From contig NZ_JAERRH010000003.1 in NCBI RefSeq assembly GCF_016741855.1, positions 62,001-126,000 on the forward strand: 64,000 bases of DNA. The letters run 5' to 3'. Below the pieces are notes generated by a model. The model was given only the letters and a program-made list of their open reading frames with translations, was not told the DNA's origin and made no database searches. Each line of letters begins with the position of its first letter. The stretch's first letter is position 1. This document shows, piece after piece, positions 8,375 through 16,316 of the stretch. Source of the DNA: Streptomyces musisoli (lineage in GTDB: Bacteria; Actinomycetota; Actinomycetes; Streptomycetales; Streptomycetaceae). A program made the translations under genes and the position numbers.

Positions 8375-9595
8375 TCAGCCCGGGCCCTCGGCCACGGTCG
8401 CTCCGCCCTGGTCGGCGTCCCCGCCGGGGGCCTCGCCACCGGCCGCCGCCCGCTTGCCGCGTCGGCGCAGCGCCCAGACCCCGGCGCCCAGCAGGGCGAC
8501 CGCCCCGGCGGCACCCTCCGCCAGGTGCCACGCCGAGCCGCCCTTCGCCGTCGAGCCGGGCGCGCCGGCCGCCGCCCGCGCGGCCCTGCCCTCCGGCGCC
8601 GCGTGCGCGCTCGTCCCGCCCTCGCCGAGCGGTTCCACCAGCGTGCCCACGGCCTGGGCCGAACGTCCGTGGGTGAAGCCCCAGTCGAGCAGCGCGGCGG
8701 TGTGCTCGTAGACGGCGTTGCCGCCGGCGTCGGGGTGCATCACGGTGACCAGAAGCGTGCGCCCGCCGCGGCTGGCCGCGCCGGTGAAGGTGTTCCCGGC
8801 ATGGCTGGTGTAGCCGTTCTTCACACCGAAGAGGCCGTCGTATGTCTTCAGGCCCCATGACCCGGTCAGCAGCCGGTCGGTGTTCTGGATCTGGAAGGTC
8901 TTCTTGCCGCCCGCCGGGAAGTCGGCGGTCCTCGTGCCGCAGTAGCCGCGGAAGTCGGCGTCCCGCAGGCCGTGACGGGCGAAGAGCGTGAGGTCGTACG
9001 CCGAGGAGATCTGCCCCTTGTGGTCGAAGCCGTCGGGGCTGACCACACGGGTGTCCAGGGCCCGCAGTTCCTCGGCCCTGGCCTGCATCTCGGCGACCGT
9101 CCGGGCGATGCCGCCGTTCATGTGGGACAGCACGTGCACGGCGTCGTTTCCGGAGCGCAGGAACACGCCCTGCCACAACTGCTCGACGGTGTAGGTGATT
9201 CCGGGCTTGATGCCGACCAGGCTGGAGCCGGCCGGGACGTCGGCGAGATCGGCGTCGGTGACCCGGTAGCGCTGGTTGCGGTCCAACTTCTTCAGCACCG
9301 TGTCCGCGAACAGCATCTTCAGTGTGGACGCGGGCGCGAGCCGCCGGTGCGCGTTGAAGGAGGCGAGTACCTCCCCGCTCGTGCAGTCGGCGACCACCCA
9401 TGAGCGGGCGGTCAGCTTCTTGGGCAGTCCGGAGGCACCACGCACCTGGACACCGCTGCGGGCCAGACGCTCGCCTCCGATGACAGTCGTCGCGGCGGCC
9501 TCGGTGGCCGTGGACAGGGGGAGCGCGGCGGCCGTCAGTCCGAGGGCGGCACGCCGGCTGAGCCGGGAACTTTCACGCACCCGGGGACCGTACAC
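8375..9595 (-). CDS. D-alanyl-D-alanine carboxypeptidase (PBP5-like), membrane anchored
   Basis: A penicillin-binding D,D-carboxypeptidase of about 406 residues that trims peptidoglycan stem peptides outside the membrane. The three active-site boxes are present: PASTLK (SxxK), RSGND (SxN) and VKNGYTSHAG, where KNG stands for the usual KTG. The N-terminus RLSRRAALGLTAAALPLS is a signal sequence with a possible twin-arginine motif. The C-terminus has a hydrophobic helix, GAVALLGAGVWAL, followed by RRRGKR, a tail anchor. The start is GTG 9595 or GTG 9580; neither has a strong Shine-Dalgarno sequence. Upstream in-frame sequence is repeat-derived and not coding. Confidence 0.9.
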   Translation of the reverse strand: MYGPRVRESSRLSRRAALGLTAAALPLSTATEAAATTVIGGERLARSGVQVRGASGLPKKLTARSWVVADCTSGEVLASFNAHRRLAPASTLKMLFADTVLKKLDRNQRYRVTDADLADVPAGSSLVGIKPGITYTVEQLWQGVFLRSGNDAVHVLSHMNGGIARTVAEMQARAEELRALDTRVVSPDGFDHKGQISSAYDLTLFARHGLRDADFRGYCGTRTADFPAGGKKTFQIQNTDRLLTGSWGLKTYDGLFGVKNGYTSHAGNTFTGAASRGGRTLLVTVMHPDAGGNAVYEHTAALLDWGFTHGRSAQAVGTLVEPLGEGGTSAHAAPEGRAARAAAGAPGSTAKGGSAWHLAEGAAGAVALLGAGVWALRRRGKRAAAGGEAPGGDADQGGATVAEGPG

Positions 9596-9923
9596 CGCGT
9601 CGAGCAGCGACTTCGCGACCGGAGGGCCGAACGGCGGGGAATGTGGCGCGTGATGACAATCCGATGAGTCACCCCGGTCCCCGGCTCCTGCACATCCCGT
9701 GCCCGGAACGGCTCGAAGGTTCCTCCTCCCGGCGGCTCGAAGGTTCCGCCCGGCGGCTCGGAGGGTGCTCCCGGCGGCTCGAAGGTTCCCCCCGGCGGCT
9801 CGGAGGGTGCTCGGCGGCTCGAGGTTCTCCCCGGCGGCTCGGAGGTTCCTCCCTGGACGGCTCGGCAGCGGCGTGACGGTCACCGGGGCGCGTTCGGCAC
9901 CGCAGCCCCTCGGCCTCGCCCGG
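9596..9923. repeat. intergenic array of ~21-bp GGCGGCTCGAAGGTTCC repeats
   Basis: A 328-bp gap upstream of the carboxypeptidase. From about 9707 to 9862 it holds around eight degenerate copies of a roughly 21-bp unit, consensus CGGCGGCTCGRAGGTTCCYCC, directly adjacent to one another. This makes every frame open in places and falsely extends the neighbouring gene. The unit has no dyad symmetry that I can see. The carboxypeptidase promoter should lie between 9600 and 9700, where base composition relaxes (GATGACAATCCGATGAGTC). Confidence 0.75.
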
Positions 9924-10250
9924 TTACGCCTGGCCCGTCTCGAACCGCGAGATCCGCCCGTCCTCCTCGACGGTGAAGGTCCACCTGGTGCGCATCTCGC
10001 CCCAGGTGTCGTTGCTGTAGCGGGCCAGCAGGGTACGGCCGCCGTTCGACTCGTTGTCCACGTCCATGTGCCCGCGGGACGAGAAGATCTCCTGGTCGAT
10101 CCACTCGGCGAGGTCCCGGTCGGATCCGTCGTCGGCCATGGTCGCGCCGGGCGAGAGCAGGGACATGAAGCCCTCGCGGTCGTGGGCGTTGACGGCGTGG
10201 ACGAAGGCCCGGACGGCCGGATCGCTGAGCTTGGCTGGCTGAATCGTCAT
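9924..10250 (-). CDS. NTF2/SnoaL-like small protein
   Basis: A 108-residue protein of the NTF2-like alpha+beta cone fold (nuclear transport factor 2 / SnoaL-like). Features are an N-terminal helix VRAFVHAVNAHDREGFMSLLSPGATMADDG, here cited in part, and a C-terminal beta-sheet with WTFTVEEDGRISRFETG. Small members of this family act as hydrolases, isomerases or binding proteins; no catalytic residues can be assigned. ATG 10250 (MTIQPAKL) is chosen because the upstream in-frame extension is made of the 27-bp direct repeat. Confidence 0.8.
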   Translation of the reverse strand: MTIQPAKLSDPAVRAFVHAVNAHDREGFMSLLSPGATMADDGSDRDLAEWIDQEIFSSRGHMDVDNESNGGRTLLARYSNDTWGEMRTRWTFTVEEDGRISRFETGQA

Positions 10251-10273
10251 GGCGTCAGGCTCACACCGCTCCC

Positions 10274-10327
10274 GCCGGCCCGCCACCCGAACGGCAGTCA
10301 GCCGGCCCGCCACCCGAACGGCGGTCA
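10274..10327. repeat. 27-bp tandem duplication in divergent promoter
   Basis: GCCGGCCCGCCACCCGAACG followed by GCAGTCA is repeated immediately (10274-10300 and 10301-10327) with one mismatch. It lies between the divergent NTF2-like and DoxX-like genes and could be a duplicated regulatory site or simple slippage. Confidence 0.7.
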
Positions 10328-10407
10328 GGACGAGCCGGACGGTGGCGTCGGTGCGAGGGTGGAGCCACGGGAGGGGGACCTGTCCGCCTGTCTGCCGGGG
10401 AGTCACC

Positions 10408-10953
10408 GTGAGCTGTTACGACCGACGTGATCTGGGCCTGCTGCTGCTCCGGCTGAGCACCGGCGGAATGCTGGCGGCCCACGGCACGCAGAAGCTGTTC
10501 GGCTGGTTCGGCGGGCACGGTCTGGAGGGCACCGGCCAGTTCATGGAGTCCGTCGGCTATGCGCCCGGCAAGGCGAGCGCGACGGCGGCGGGCCTGGCGG
10601 AGGCGGGCGGCGGCACGCTGCTGGCGCTGGGCCTCGCGACCCCTGCCGCGGGCGCGGCGGCGGCCGGCGCGATGGCGGGAGCGTCGGCGGTGCACGCACC
10701 CAACGGCTTCTTCGCCCAGGAGGGCGGCTACGAACACGCGGCGATCCTGGGCCTGGCGGCGGCCGGCCTCGCCGTCACCGGCCCGGGCCGGCTCTCCCTC
10801 GACCACGCCCTCGGGCACGTCTTCGACCGCGGCTGGATGGTCCCGGTCGCCCTGAGCGTGACGGCGGCGGCGACGGCGGTGGTGGTGGGGGCGCGCAACC
10901 GACGGCTCCGGCTGAGCGCGGAGGGCGAGCAGGAGGCCCTGTTCGAGGAGTGA
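10408..10953 (+). CDS. DoxX-family membrane protein
   Basis: A 181-residue integral membrane protein of the DoxX family (quinone-linked redox membrane proteins). Four hydrophobic helices are visible: LGLLLLRLSTGGMLAAHG at the start, the family-typical HGTQKLFGWFGGHG, then ATAAGLAEAGGGTLLALGL and two further helices. GTG 10408 is chosen for the GGGGAG Shine-Dalgarno six bases upstream and because it begins just before helix 1. It may function with the FMN reductase encoded opposite, but this is only positional. Confidence 0.85.
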   Translation: MSCYDRRDLGLLLLRLSTGGMLAAHGTQKLFGWFGGHGLEGTGQFMESVGYAPGKASATAAGLAEAGGGTLLALGLATPAAGAAAAGAMAGASAVHAPNGFFAQEGGYEHAAILGLAAAGLAVTGPGRLSLDHALGHVFDRGWMVPVALSVTAAATAVVVGARNRRLRLSAEGEQEALFEE

Positions 10954-10996
10954 GGCGGTGAGGGGAAAGGCTGGGCCGTCCACTGTCGGCCCAGCC

Positions 10997-11150
10997 GCCG
11001 ACTGCCGCCTGCCAACCGTCGGCCGTCGACTGCCGGCTGCCGGCTGCCGGCCGTCAACCGTCGGCCGTCGACTGTCGGCTGTCGGCTGTCGGCCGTCGGC
11101 TGTCGGCCGTCAACCGTCGGCCGTCGACTGCCGGCTGTCGGCCGTCGGTC
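10997..11150. repeat. 22 consecutive 7-bp repeats between convergent genes
   Basis: Exactly 22 uninterrupted heptamers of consensus GYCGRCY (variants GTCGGCC, GTCGGCT, GCCGGCT, GTCGACT, GTCAACC), with no phase break, running into the stop codon of the FMN reductase gene. A three-unit block (GTCAACC GTCGGCC GTCGACT, the first copy starting GCCAACC) recurs at 11011, 11053 and 11109, always a multiple of 7 apart. Strands are self-complementary in part (GCCGGC, GTCGAC). Confidence 0.9.
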
Positions 11151-11706
11151 AGGACGTGAGGGTTCCGTCGGCCTCACGCGCCTCGGCGACGGCGACGGCG
11201 AGGTCGTCCAGGAGGCCGGCCAGGGCCGCCCGGGTCGGCTCGTCGGTGATCCGGCCGTCCGCGATCTTCCGGGTGGCCTGCGGGATGCGCAGCTCCTGCG
11301 GGATCACCCGGGCCCCCATCATGGCGAGCGTCTCGGCCAGCCAGGCCCGGGCCCGATCGCCACCGGTCACCGCGGGGGACGCGCTCGCGAGGGCCACCGG
11401 CTTGTCGCAGATCTCGCCTCCGCCGATCATCCACTCCAGGGCGTTCTTCAGCACGCCCGAGGTGCCGTGGGCGTACTCCGGGCTGACGATCAGCACACAG
11501 TCCGCCGCGCCGACCGCGGCCCGCAGCTCCGCCACGACCTCGGGCAGCGCGGTCTCCTCGACTTCGGCGTCGAAGAAGGGCAGACGGCCCAGACCCGGGT
11601 CGACGACGAGTTCACGCGGGGGCACGGTCAGCTCCGCCGCCGAGCGCAGCACGGCCGCGTTCAACGACCCGGAACGCAAACTTCCGCACAGGCCAAGGAT
11701 TTTCAT
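11149..11706 (-). CDS. NADPH-dependent FMN reductase family protein
   Basis: A 185-residue flavodoxin-fold quinone/azo-reductase-type enzyme that uses NAD(P)H to reduce FMN or FMN-bound substrates. The phosphate-binding loop GSLRSGSLN is at residues 9-17, and the family motif SPEYAHGTSGVLKNALEW follows near residue 80. Cytoplasmic. The start is ATG 11706. It converges on the DoxX gene, and its stop codon lies in the last unit of the heptamer array. Confidence 0.92.
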   Translation of the reverse strand: MKILGLCGSLRSGSLNAAVLRSAAELTVPPRELVVDPGLGRLPFFDAEVEETALPEVVAELRAAVGAADCVLIVSPEYAHGTSGVLKNALEWMIGGGEICDKPVALASASPAVTGGDRARAWLAETLAMMGARVIPQELRIPQATRKIADGRITDEPTRAALAGLLDDLAVAVAEAREADGTLTS

Positions 11707-11844
11707 ACCGATCAGCCTACGTTTCCGGAGGCGACCGGCAGGAAGCAAGCCACCCCGGAGACGGTGGGGGCGGCAGGCGGTCTCACCGGCCCGCGCCCCG
11801 GCACCGGCGGCGCACCGCAGGCGAGGCGGTCTCACCGGGCCCGT

Positions 11845-11873
11845 CACCCGGCACCCGGCACCCGGCACCCGGC
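11845..11873. repeat. (CACCCGG)4 heptamer tract
   Basis: Four perfect copies of CACCCGG in the 249-bp gap between the FMN reductase start and the end of the erythromycin esterase gene. This is a second, unrelated 7-bp repeat close to the 22-unit one. Nothing else is recognised in the gap. Confidence 0.6.
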
Positions 11874-11955
11874 ACGACGACGCCCGTCACCCGGCGCGCC
11901 TGCTGTCGGGCGGGGTCCCTGAAGGGGTCGACGGTCCGGCCGGCTGCGCCGGCTC

Positions 11956-13206
11956 TCAGTCCAATGGCACCGAAGGCGTCGAGCGGGCCACGTACGCCAG
12001 TCCGTCGTACTCGCGCATGAGCACCGTGGGAGCCATGGAGAAGCGGTACGTCACACGGGGCACGCCGGCACCGAAGGACCGCATGAACTGCGGGCTCTCC
12101 AGCCAGCGGGCGACGGCGGGGCGGGTCCGGCCGCCGCGGAGGTCGATCAGGTGGTCCCGGGGTGTGGCCGAGGCCAGCCGGCCCTCGACGGAGCGCGGCC
12201 CCGCCGCGCCGATGGTGTGCCTCCTGGGCGGCCGGGTCGCGGAGTTTCCCGGGCGGGCCCGGAAGGCACCCTCGCCGAACAGCAGGCCCAAGGCGTAGTA
12301 CCGCTCCCCGTAGTGGTCCCTGAGGTGCTGCCCCATGGCGGGTATGTCTCGCGCGTAACGGCCGGTGCAGACATGGCCGTTGTGGGCCCAGACGGCCACC
12401 TTTCCGGCGGAGCCCTCCTCCAGGGAGATCACTTCCTCGGCCATGTGGCGGTCCCGGGCGGCCAACGCACCCGTCTCCCCGCCGTCCCCGCGCGGCGGCC
12501 GGGAGGCCACGTCGGCCGCGGCCACGATCAGGCGCGCATGCCCGAGCGCGCGATCGGCGGCCGCGGCCCCGAGGTGCGAGGCGAGCCGGGGACGCTCTTC
12601 CCGGAGGAATCGCTCCAGTTCCCGTGCCTCGGCGAGGAGCCGGGGGCGCCGGGCCAGGAGAGTTCCCGCGCCCGCCTCCGCCAGGGCGCCGAGCGGGCCG
12701 CCGGTGATGTCCGCCCGTTCCGGCGCCGACGTGCGCAGGACGGCAGCGAGCGCGACGAGGGAGGGGCCACATCGCTGGGGGTCGATGCCCACGAAGCGTA
12801 CGGCCCGGTCCTGCGGAACGGTCCGGTTGTGGGCACGCATCCACTCGACGACATCGAGCATCTCCCGGGTCCGCCACGTCCAGAAACCGAGACCGGTCAC
12901 CACGTCGGCGGCATCACCGGTTCCGTGCAGCACGTAGTCGTCGACCGCCTGTGCGGCCGAGACACTTGCCTCCATGGCCAGGGCGGTGAACCCCATCTCC
13001 TCGACGAGGAAGCGCAGTAACAGGTGTTTGAGACGGAAGAACTCGGCGGTCCCGTGCGTCGCCTCCCCCATGCCCAGAACACGCACGTCACGCAGAATCC
13101 CGCGCAGTGGCTCCAGATCCCCGTGGCCCGGTCCCGATGCCTCGGGGCGCAGGCCGTCCAGCAACAGGGCACTCTCTTCCAGCCATCGCTGCACTTCCCC
13201 GGTCAT
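11956..13206 (-). CDS. erythromycin esterase family protein
   Basis: A 416-residue protein of the Ere/succinoglycan-biosynthesis esterase superfamily, whose resistance members hydrolyse the macrolide lactone. Catalytic-type motifs are present: GMGEATHGTAEFF with the key His and Glu, AMEAS near residue 85, and WAHNGHV near residue 283. The length fits. ATG 13206 (MTGEVQRW) has GGAGGGG at good spacing; ATG 13212 is too close to it. No leader peptide or resistance context is seen, so macrolide resistance is not implied and the substrate is unknown. Confidence 0.85.
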   Translation of the reverse strand: MTGEVQRWLEESALLLDGLRPEASGPGHGDLEPLRGILRDVRVLGMGEATHGTAEFFRLKHLLLRFLVEEMGFTALAMEASVSAAQAVDDYVLHGTGDAADVVTGLGFWTWRTREMLDVVEWMRAHNRTVPQDRAVRFVGIDPQRCGPSLVALAAVLRTSAPERADITGGPLGALAEAGAGTLLARRPRLLAEARELERFLREERPRLASHLGAAAADRALGHARLIVAAADVASRPPRGDGGETGALAARDRHMAEEVISLEEGSAGKVAVWAHNGHVCTGRYARDIPAMGQHLRDHYGERYYALGLLFGEGAFRARPGNSATRPPRRHTIGAAGPRSVEGRLASATPRDHLIDLRGGRTRPAVARWLESPQFMRSFGAGVPRVTYRFSMAPTVLMREYDGLAYVARSTPSVPLD

Positions 13207-13244
13207 CGCCATTCCCCTCCGCGTCACCTCGTGGCGCGGTGAGC

Positions 13245-13712
13245 CTAACTTCGGTACGTCAGACCGGCAGGCTCCAGGAGCGGCCGACGGGTGTTCCGAG
13301 CCACACGCGCTGGGTGCCGACCGGGTCCACGGTCAGGCCGAGGTCGCAGTGCGGGGGTGAGCCCGCGTCCTGCCAGCCGGTGAGAGCGGCTTCCACCTGG
13401 TCCCAGAGGTGAAGGCGGCCGTGCCGGTGCACGGTCCAACCGCCCCCGGCCGGTTCGGTCCACGCCTGCGATCCGGTGGCGACATCCACGAGGATCACGC
13501 CCGTGCCGGTGGTCATGAGTTCGGCGGACGGTGCGGCGAGTTGAGTCCGGAGTACCGTCCAGGCTGGTCTGCGTGCTCGTCTCCTGCGATGTCTCCGACC
13601 GCTTGTGCCTGGCCTCCACCGGCAGGGGCGTCCTGTCGGGGTCGACCCAGGCGGGAACCTGCGTGCCCGAGTCGAGGACAGGCCGGGCGGGGGGAAGGAC
13701 AACCGCTGCGGG
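13245..13712 (-). pseudogene. remnant of ATP-grasp peptide locus: precursor 3' part fused to methyltransferase tail
   Basis: Downstream of the stop at 13713 the precursor frame stays open. It reads LDSGTQVPAWVDPDRTPLPV and then a Thr/Ser-rich tail (HKRSETSQETSTQTSLDGTPDS), as expected for the core of an ATP-grasp-modified (graspetide-type) peptide. From about 13570 the homology shifts to another frame: stop at 13259, with GTGVILVDVATGSQAWTEP and LGLTVDPVGTQRVWLG. That frame resembles only the C-terminal about 85 residues of the protein-isoaspartyl-methyltransferase-like partner enzyme. The ATP-grasp ligase and the methyltransferase N-terminus are missing, so a deletion joined the two genes. 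Confidence 0.65.
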
Positions 13713-13775
13713 TCAGGGCCGCATGCGTCCGAGTCCCCAGGGCTTGATCTGATCCAGTGACGCCAGGGGCTGCAT
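13713..13775 (-). pseudogene. truncated graspetide-type leader peptide, 20 codons
   Basis: ATG 13775, preceded by GAGGAGACTC, encodes a 20-residue peptide that ends LDQIKPWGLGRMRP and then TGA. P-[WF]-G-L-x-R-M-x-P is the conserved leader segment of putative ATP-grasp-modified RiPP precursors. In intact relatives the frame continues into the core. Here TGA 13713-13715 interrupts an otherwise continuous frame (see the neighbouring remnant). The peptide may still be translated, but without ligase nearby the system looks dead. Confidence 0.6.
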
Positions 13776-13996
13776 GAGTCTCCTCGTCTCTCAGATGATC
13801 CATCAGTGGCCCCGCCGCCCGGGGGGCAGACGGCGAGAGCAGCCCGGCCGGGGCGAGGCGTGAACGAGCATGCCCCCGGCCGGAGGCTTTCGGGCCGCCC
13901 GCCACGGTGGGGCGGCGCGCCAGACTCGCCGCGACCTCGCCCGGTGATGCGATCCCAGCCGTCCTGCGGTCGACGGTCCGCGGTGGTGCCGCCCGT

Positions 13997-14455
13997 TCAC
14001 GCGTCGGCCCGCAGCTCGGCCCAGACCGTTTTGCCGGTGCGGGACGACTGCGCCAGCCAACGGGTCGCCAGTCCATCCACCACCGCCAGCCCACGGCCGG
14101 ACTCGGCGTCGTCACCGGGTTCCCGGCGTACGACCCGACGCCTCGACAGGTCCGCGACCGACACCCACACCGTTCCTGGCTCGGGATGCTCCAGCGTCAG
14201 ACGACACCAGCCCGGCTCCTCCGGCAGCGCGCCCGCCGGGCGAGCGTGCTGCACCGCATTCGTCACCAGCTCCGAGACGACCAACACGACGTCATCCGTC
14301 ATCCCCTCCAGGTCCCAGCACGCCATGGTGGTGCGAACGCTCATCCGCGCCACCGCCACCGACGACGGGCAGAGGGGAAGCGTCTGCGCGTACCCAGGTA
14401 CCGGCCCCGTCAGGGGGTGCAGTGCGGGCGGTCCGGAGGGAGCCGTCGTGGTCAT
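13997..14455 (-). CDS. RsbW/SpoIIAB-like ATP-binding regulatory kinase
   Basis: A 152-residue single-domain GHKL ATPase of the type that phosphorylates or sequesters anti-sigma partners. The N-box VSELVTNAVQHAR is near residue 75, the G1-type motif VADLSRR follows, and the G2 motif is SGRGLAVVDGLATRW near residue 125. ATG 14455 has GAGG at 5-nt spacing. It is divergent from the HTH/TPR regulator, an arrangement repeated many times in Streptomyces genomes and often next to small peptide genes. The target sigma factor is unknown. Confidence 0.9.
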   Translation of the reverse strand: MTTTAPSGPPALHPLTGPVPGYAQTLPLCPSSVAVARMSVRTTMACWDLEGMTDDVVLVVSELVTNAVQHARPAGALPEEPGWCRLTLEHPEPGTVWVSVADLSRRRVVRREPGDDAESGRGLAVVDGLATRWLAQSSRTGKTVWAELRADA

Positions 14456-14611
14456 AGTCGCCTCTTCGTCGTATCTGTGCCCGCCGGTCCCTCTCGGAGG
14501 TGGGATGGTCCGGCAAGCCGTCAACCGGCCCTGCGGGAGTGACCATCGAACGGCCGGTAATCATTCAACACCTGTGCGCGACCATGGGTAAGCGAGCACA
14601 GTGGACGGTGA

Positions 14612-14629
14612 GTTGCACAGGTTGCACAC
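14612..14629. promoter_or_regulatory. 9-bp tandem direct repeat GTTGCACAG-GTTGCACAC
   Basis: Two adjacent copies of GTTGCACAS, ending 14 bp before the start of the HTH/TPR regulator gene and within its divergent promoter with the ATPase gene. Spacing of nearly one helical turn suits a direct-repeat operator or core-promoter element. A related GTGCGC lies at 14574. Candidate autoregulatory site; no proof. Confidence 0.45.
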
Positions 14630-14643
14630 GCTCGGGGGTCACA

Positions 14644-15981
14644 ATGGGACGACAGCCACTCATGCCGAACGACGCCCTGGCCGCGCTGATGCGAGAGGGG
14701 AACATCCAGAACGACCAGCTGGCACGCCGAGTCAACGCCGCCGGCGCCGAACTCGGCCTGAGCCTGACCTACACCAAAACGGCCGTCTCGCAGTGGCTGA
14801 CAGGCCACCGGCCGAAGAGAGAAGCGCGACCTGCCGTCACCGAAGCGCTCTCGCGCCTGCTCGCGCGGCCCGTAACGGCAGCGGAACTCGGCTGGGGCAG
14901 CGACACCGCCGAGTCCCCGGACATGGTGTCGGGGATTGTCGACCTTGGAAGGGCGGACATGGACCCATCCCGGCGCGCTGTGCTCGGCGCGGGCCTGTAC
15001 TCGGCGGCACTGGCCATCCCCCGCTACGAGGACGTCGCAGGCCGGACAGATCACGTCTCGGCCGGTCGCACCGTCCGCATCGGCCGGTCCGACGTGAAGA
15101 CCGTGGAACGGATGACGGAGCGGATCGCGGACATCCTTGACGACCTCGGTGGTGGCCACGCCCGGCCCATGGCAGCGGCGTTCCTCGTCAATACCGTGGG
15201 GCCCTATCTGCGCGCCGACGGGACGGACGAGGTGAAGCGCGCGATGCGGGCAGCCTCCTCGGATCTGACGTACCTCACGGGGTGGATGGCCATGTACGAG
15301 CGCGAACATCGCGTCGGCCAGCGGTACTACGTGAAGGCGCTGAAGCTCGCCGGTGCGGCCGAGGATCACGTGACGTACTGCCGCACCCTGCGCGGTATGG
15401 CGTTGCAGGCCTCGAACCTGGGTTACGGCTCGAAGGCCCTCGAACTCGCCGACTCGGCCGCGGAAGCCGCTCCGGCCTCAGGGCCGCGCCTGGTGGCGTT
15501 CCTGCGCGGCCAGCAGGCGCACGGAGCGGCCATGGTCGGCGACCGGCGACAGGCGTTCGACCGTCTCCGGGAAACCGAAGAGGCGCTCTCGCAGGCAGAC
15601 GGCCGCAACGACCACATCGGCGGATACGATCGCGCCGCCTACGAATTCCACGTCGCACACGTCCTCTGGGAACTCGGAGACAGGCCCGGATCGGTCAAAG
15701 CCCTGCGCCGGTCCAACAAGGCGCGTCCTTCCGGTGAGCGGCAGGGCCGCGTACACGCCACCGGTCTCCTTGCCACCCGGCTCATGGAGATGAGGCATGT
15801 GGAAGAGGCATCCCAGGAGTGGGACACGTTCCTGGACGACTACGTCGGCATCAGCAGCGCACGGGGTGACGAGCACTTTGCCGCCCTGCGGACATCCATC
15901 CGGCCGTACGCCTCGCTACCGGTCGTGCGCGCGCTGGACGCGCGGGCCCGCGACGTGGCCAGGCTGAAAGCCGCGGCCTGA
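14644..15981 (+). CDS. HTH (XRE-type) and TPR-repeat transcriptional regulator
   Basis: A 445-residue cytoplasmic regulator. An atypical N-terminal HTH (ALMREGNIQNDQLARRVNAA ... TAVSQWLTGHRPKRE, residues about 10-60) is followed by a Trp-containing linker (AELGWG) and a long alpha-helical array with TPR-like periodicity to the C-terminus (residues about 150-440). This is the architecture of Streptomyces regulators paired with RsbW-like ATPases. ATG 14644 is chosen over in-frame upstream starts because of GGGGG before it and because the domain starts there. The ligand may be a small peptide; this is inference. Confidence 0.85.
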   Translation: MGRQPLMPNDALAALMREGNIQNDQLARRVNAAGAELGLSLTYTKTAVSQWLTGHRPKREARPAVTEALSRLLARPVTAAELGWGSDTAESPDMVSGIVDLGRADMDPSRRAVLGAGLYSAALAIPRYEDVAGRTDHVSAGRTVRIGRSDVKTVERMTERIADILDDLGGGHARPMAAAFLVNTVGPYLRADGTDEVKRAMRAASSDLTYLTGWMAMYEREHRVGQRYYVKALKLAGAAEDHVTYCRTLRGMALQASNLGYGSKALELADSAAEAAPASGPRLVAFLRGQQAHGAAMVGDRRQAFDRLRETEEALSQADGRNDHIGGYDRAAYEFHVAHVLWELGDRPGSVKALRRSNKARPSGERQGRVHATGLLATRLMEMRHVEEASQEWDTFLDDYVGISSARGDEHFAALRTSIRPYASLPVVRALDARARDVARLKAAA

Positions 15982-16316
15982 CCGGCACCACGGCGCTTCG
16001 CTCCCAACCGGAAGCGGGGCGCCGCCGCGTGCCGGCGGTTCCTCGCTCCTGGTCCCACAAGCGGCGAGCGGAACGGGCCCGACGGAGCTGTGAGGACGCG
16101 CCCCGCGCGGAGGGCTTGGGCGGCCGTGGACCGAGGCACAAGGGAAAGGCGCGTAGCACCCGGCCGTCACCTGGACTCGGGGCTGTAATGCCCCCGACCC
16201 ACCCTCACGCAGAACGGCGAGCCCAGTCCTCATGCGATCGAGCCCGACCGGGGGTCCGGCCAGGACCGCACATGTGCGAAACGGCCTGTGACCTGCGTTG
16301 GTCAAAGGCTGTGGGG
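15982..16316. other. 335-bp region with no recognised gene
   Basis: Lies between the HTH/TPR regulator and the 3' end of RNase P RNA. GC-rich, with no good Shine-Dalgarno/start combination, no clear T-tailed hairpin and no repeat family. A small CGGGGCTGTAATGCCCCCGA dyad at about 16179-16198 (CGGGGC/GCCCCCG) may help terminate the regulator transcript. Confidence 0.4.

Noticed and set aside
8103..8711. 202-codon plus-strand frame beginning ATGCTCAAC
   Set aside because: It has no Shine-Dalgarno sequence, runs antisense into the D,D-carboxypeptidase and has shadow-frame composition.
10997..11150. CRISPR array
   Set aside because: The 7-bp units are contiguous with no spacers, and no cas genes are present. 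The same applies to the other tandem arrays.
11956..13206. Macrolide resistance gene
   Set aside because: Belongs to the erythromycin esterase superfamily, but many chromosomal members have other substrates, and no leader peptide or resistance context is seen.
13259..13519. Intact small protein starting at ATG 13519
   Set aside because: Similarity is only to the C-terminal tail of a larger methyltransferase and no ribosome binding site is seen, so it is treated as part of the remnant.
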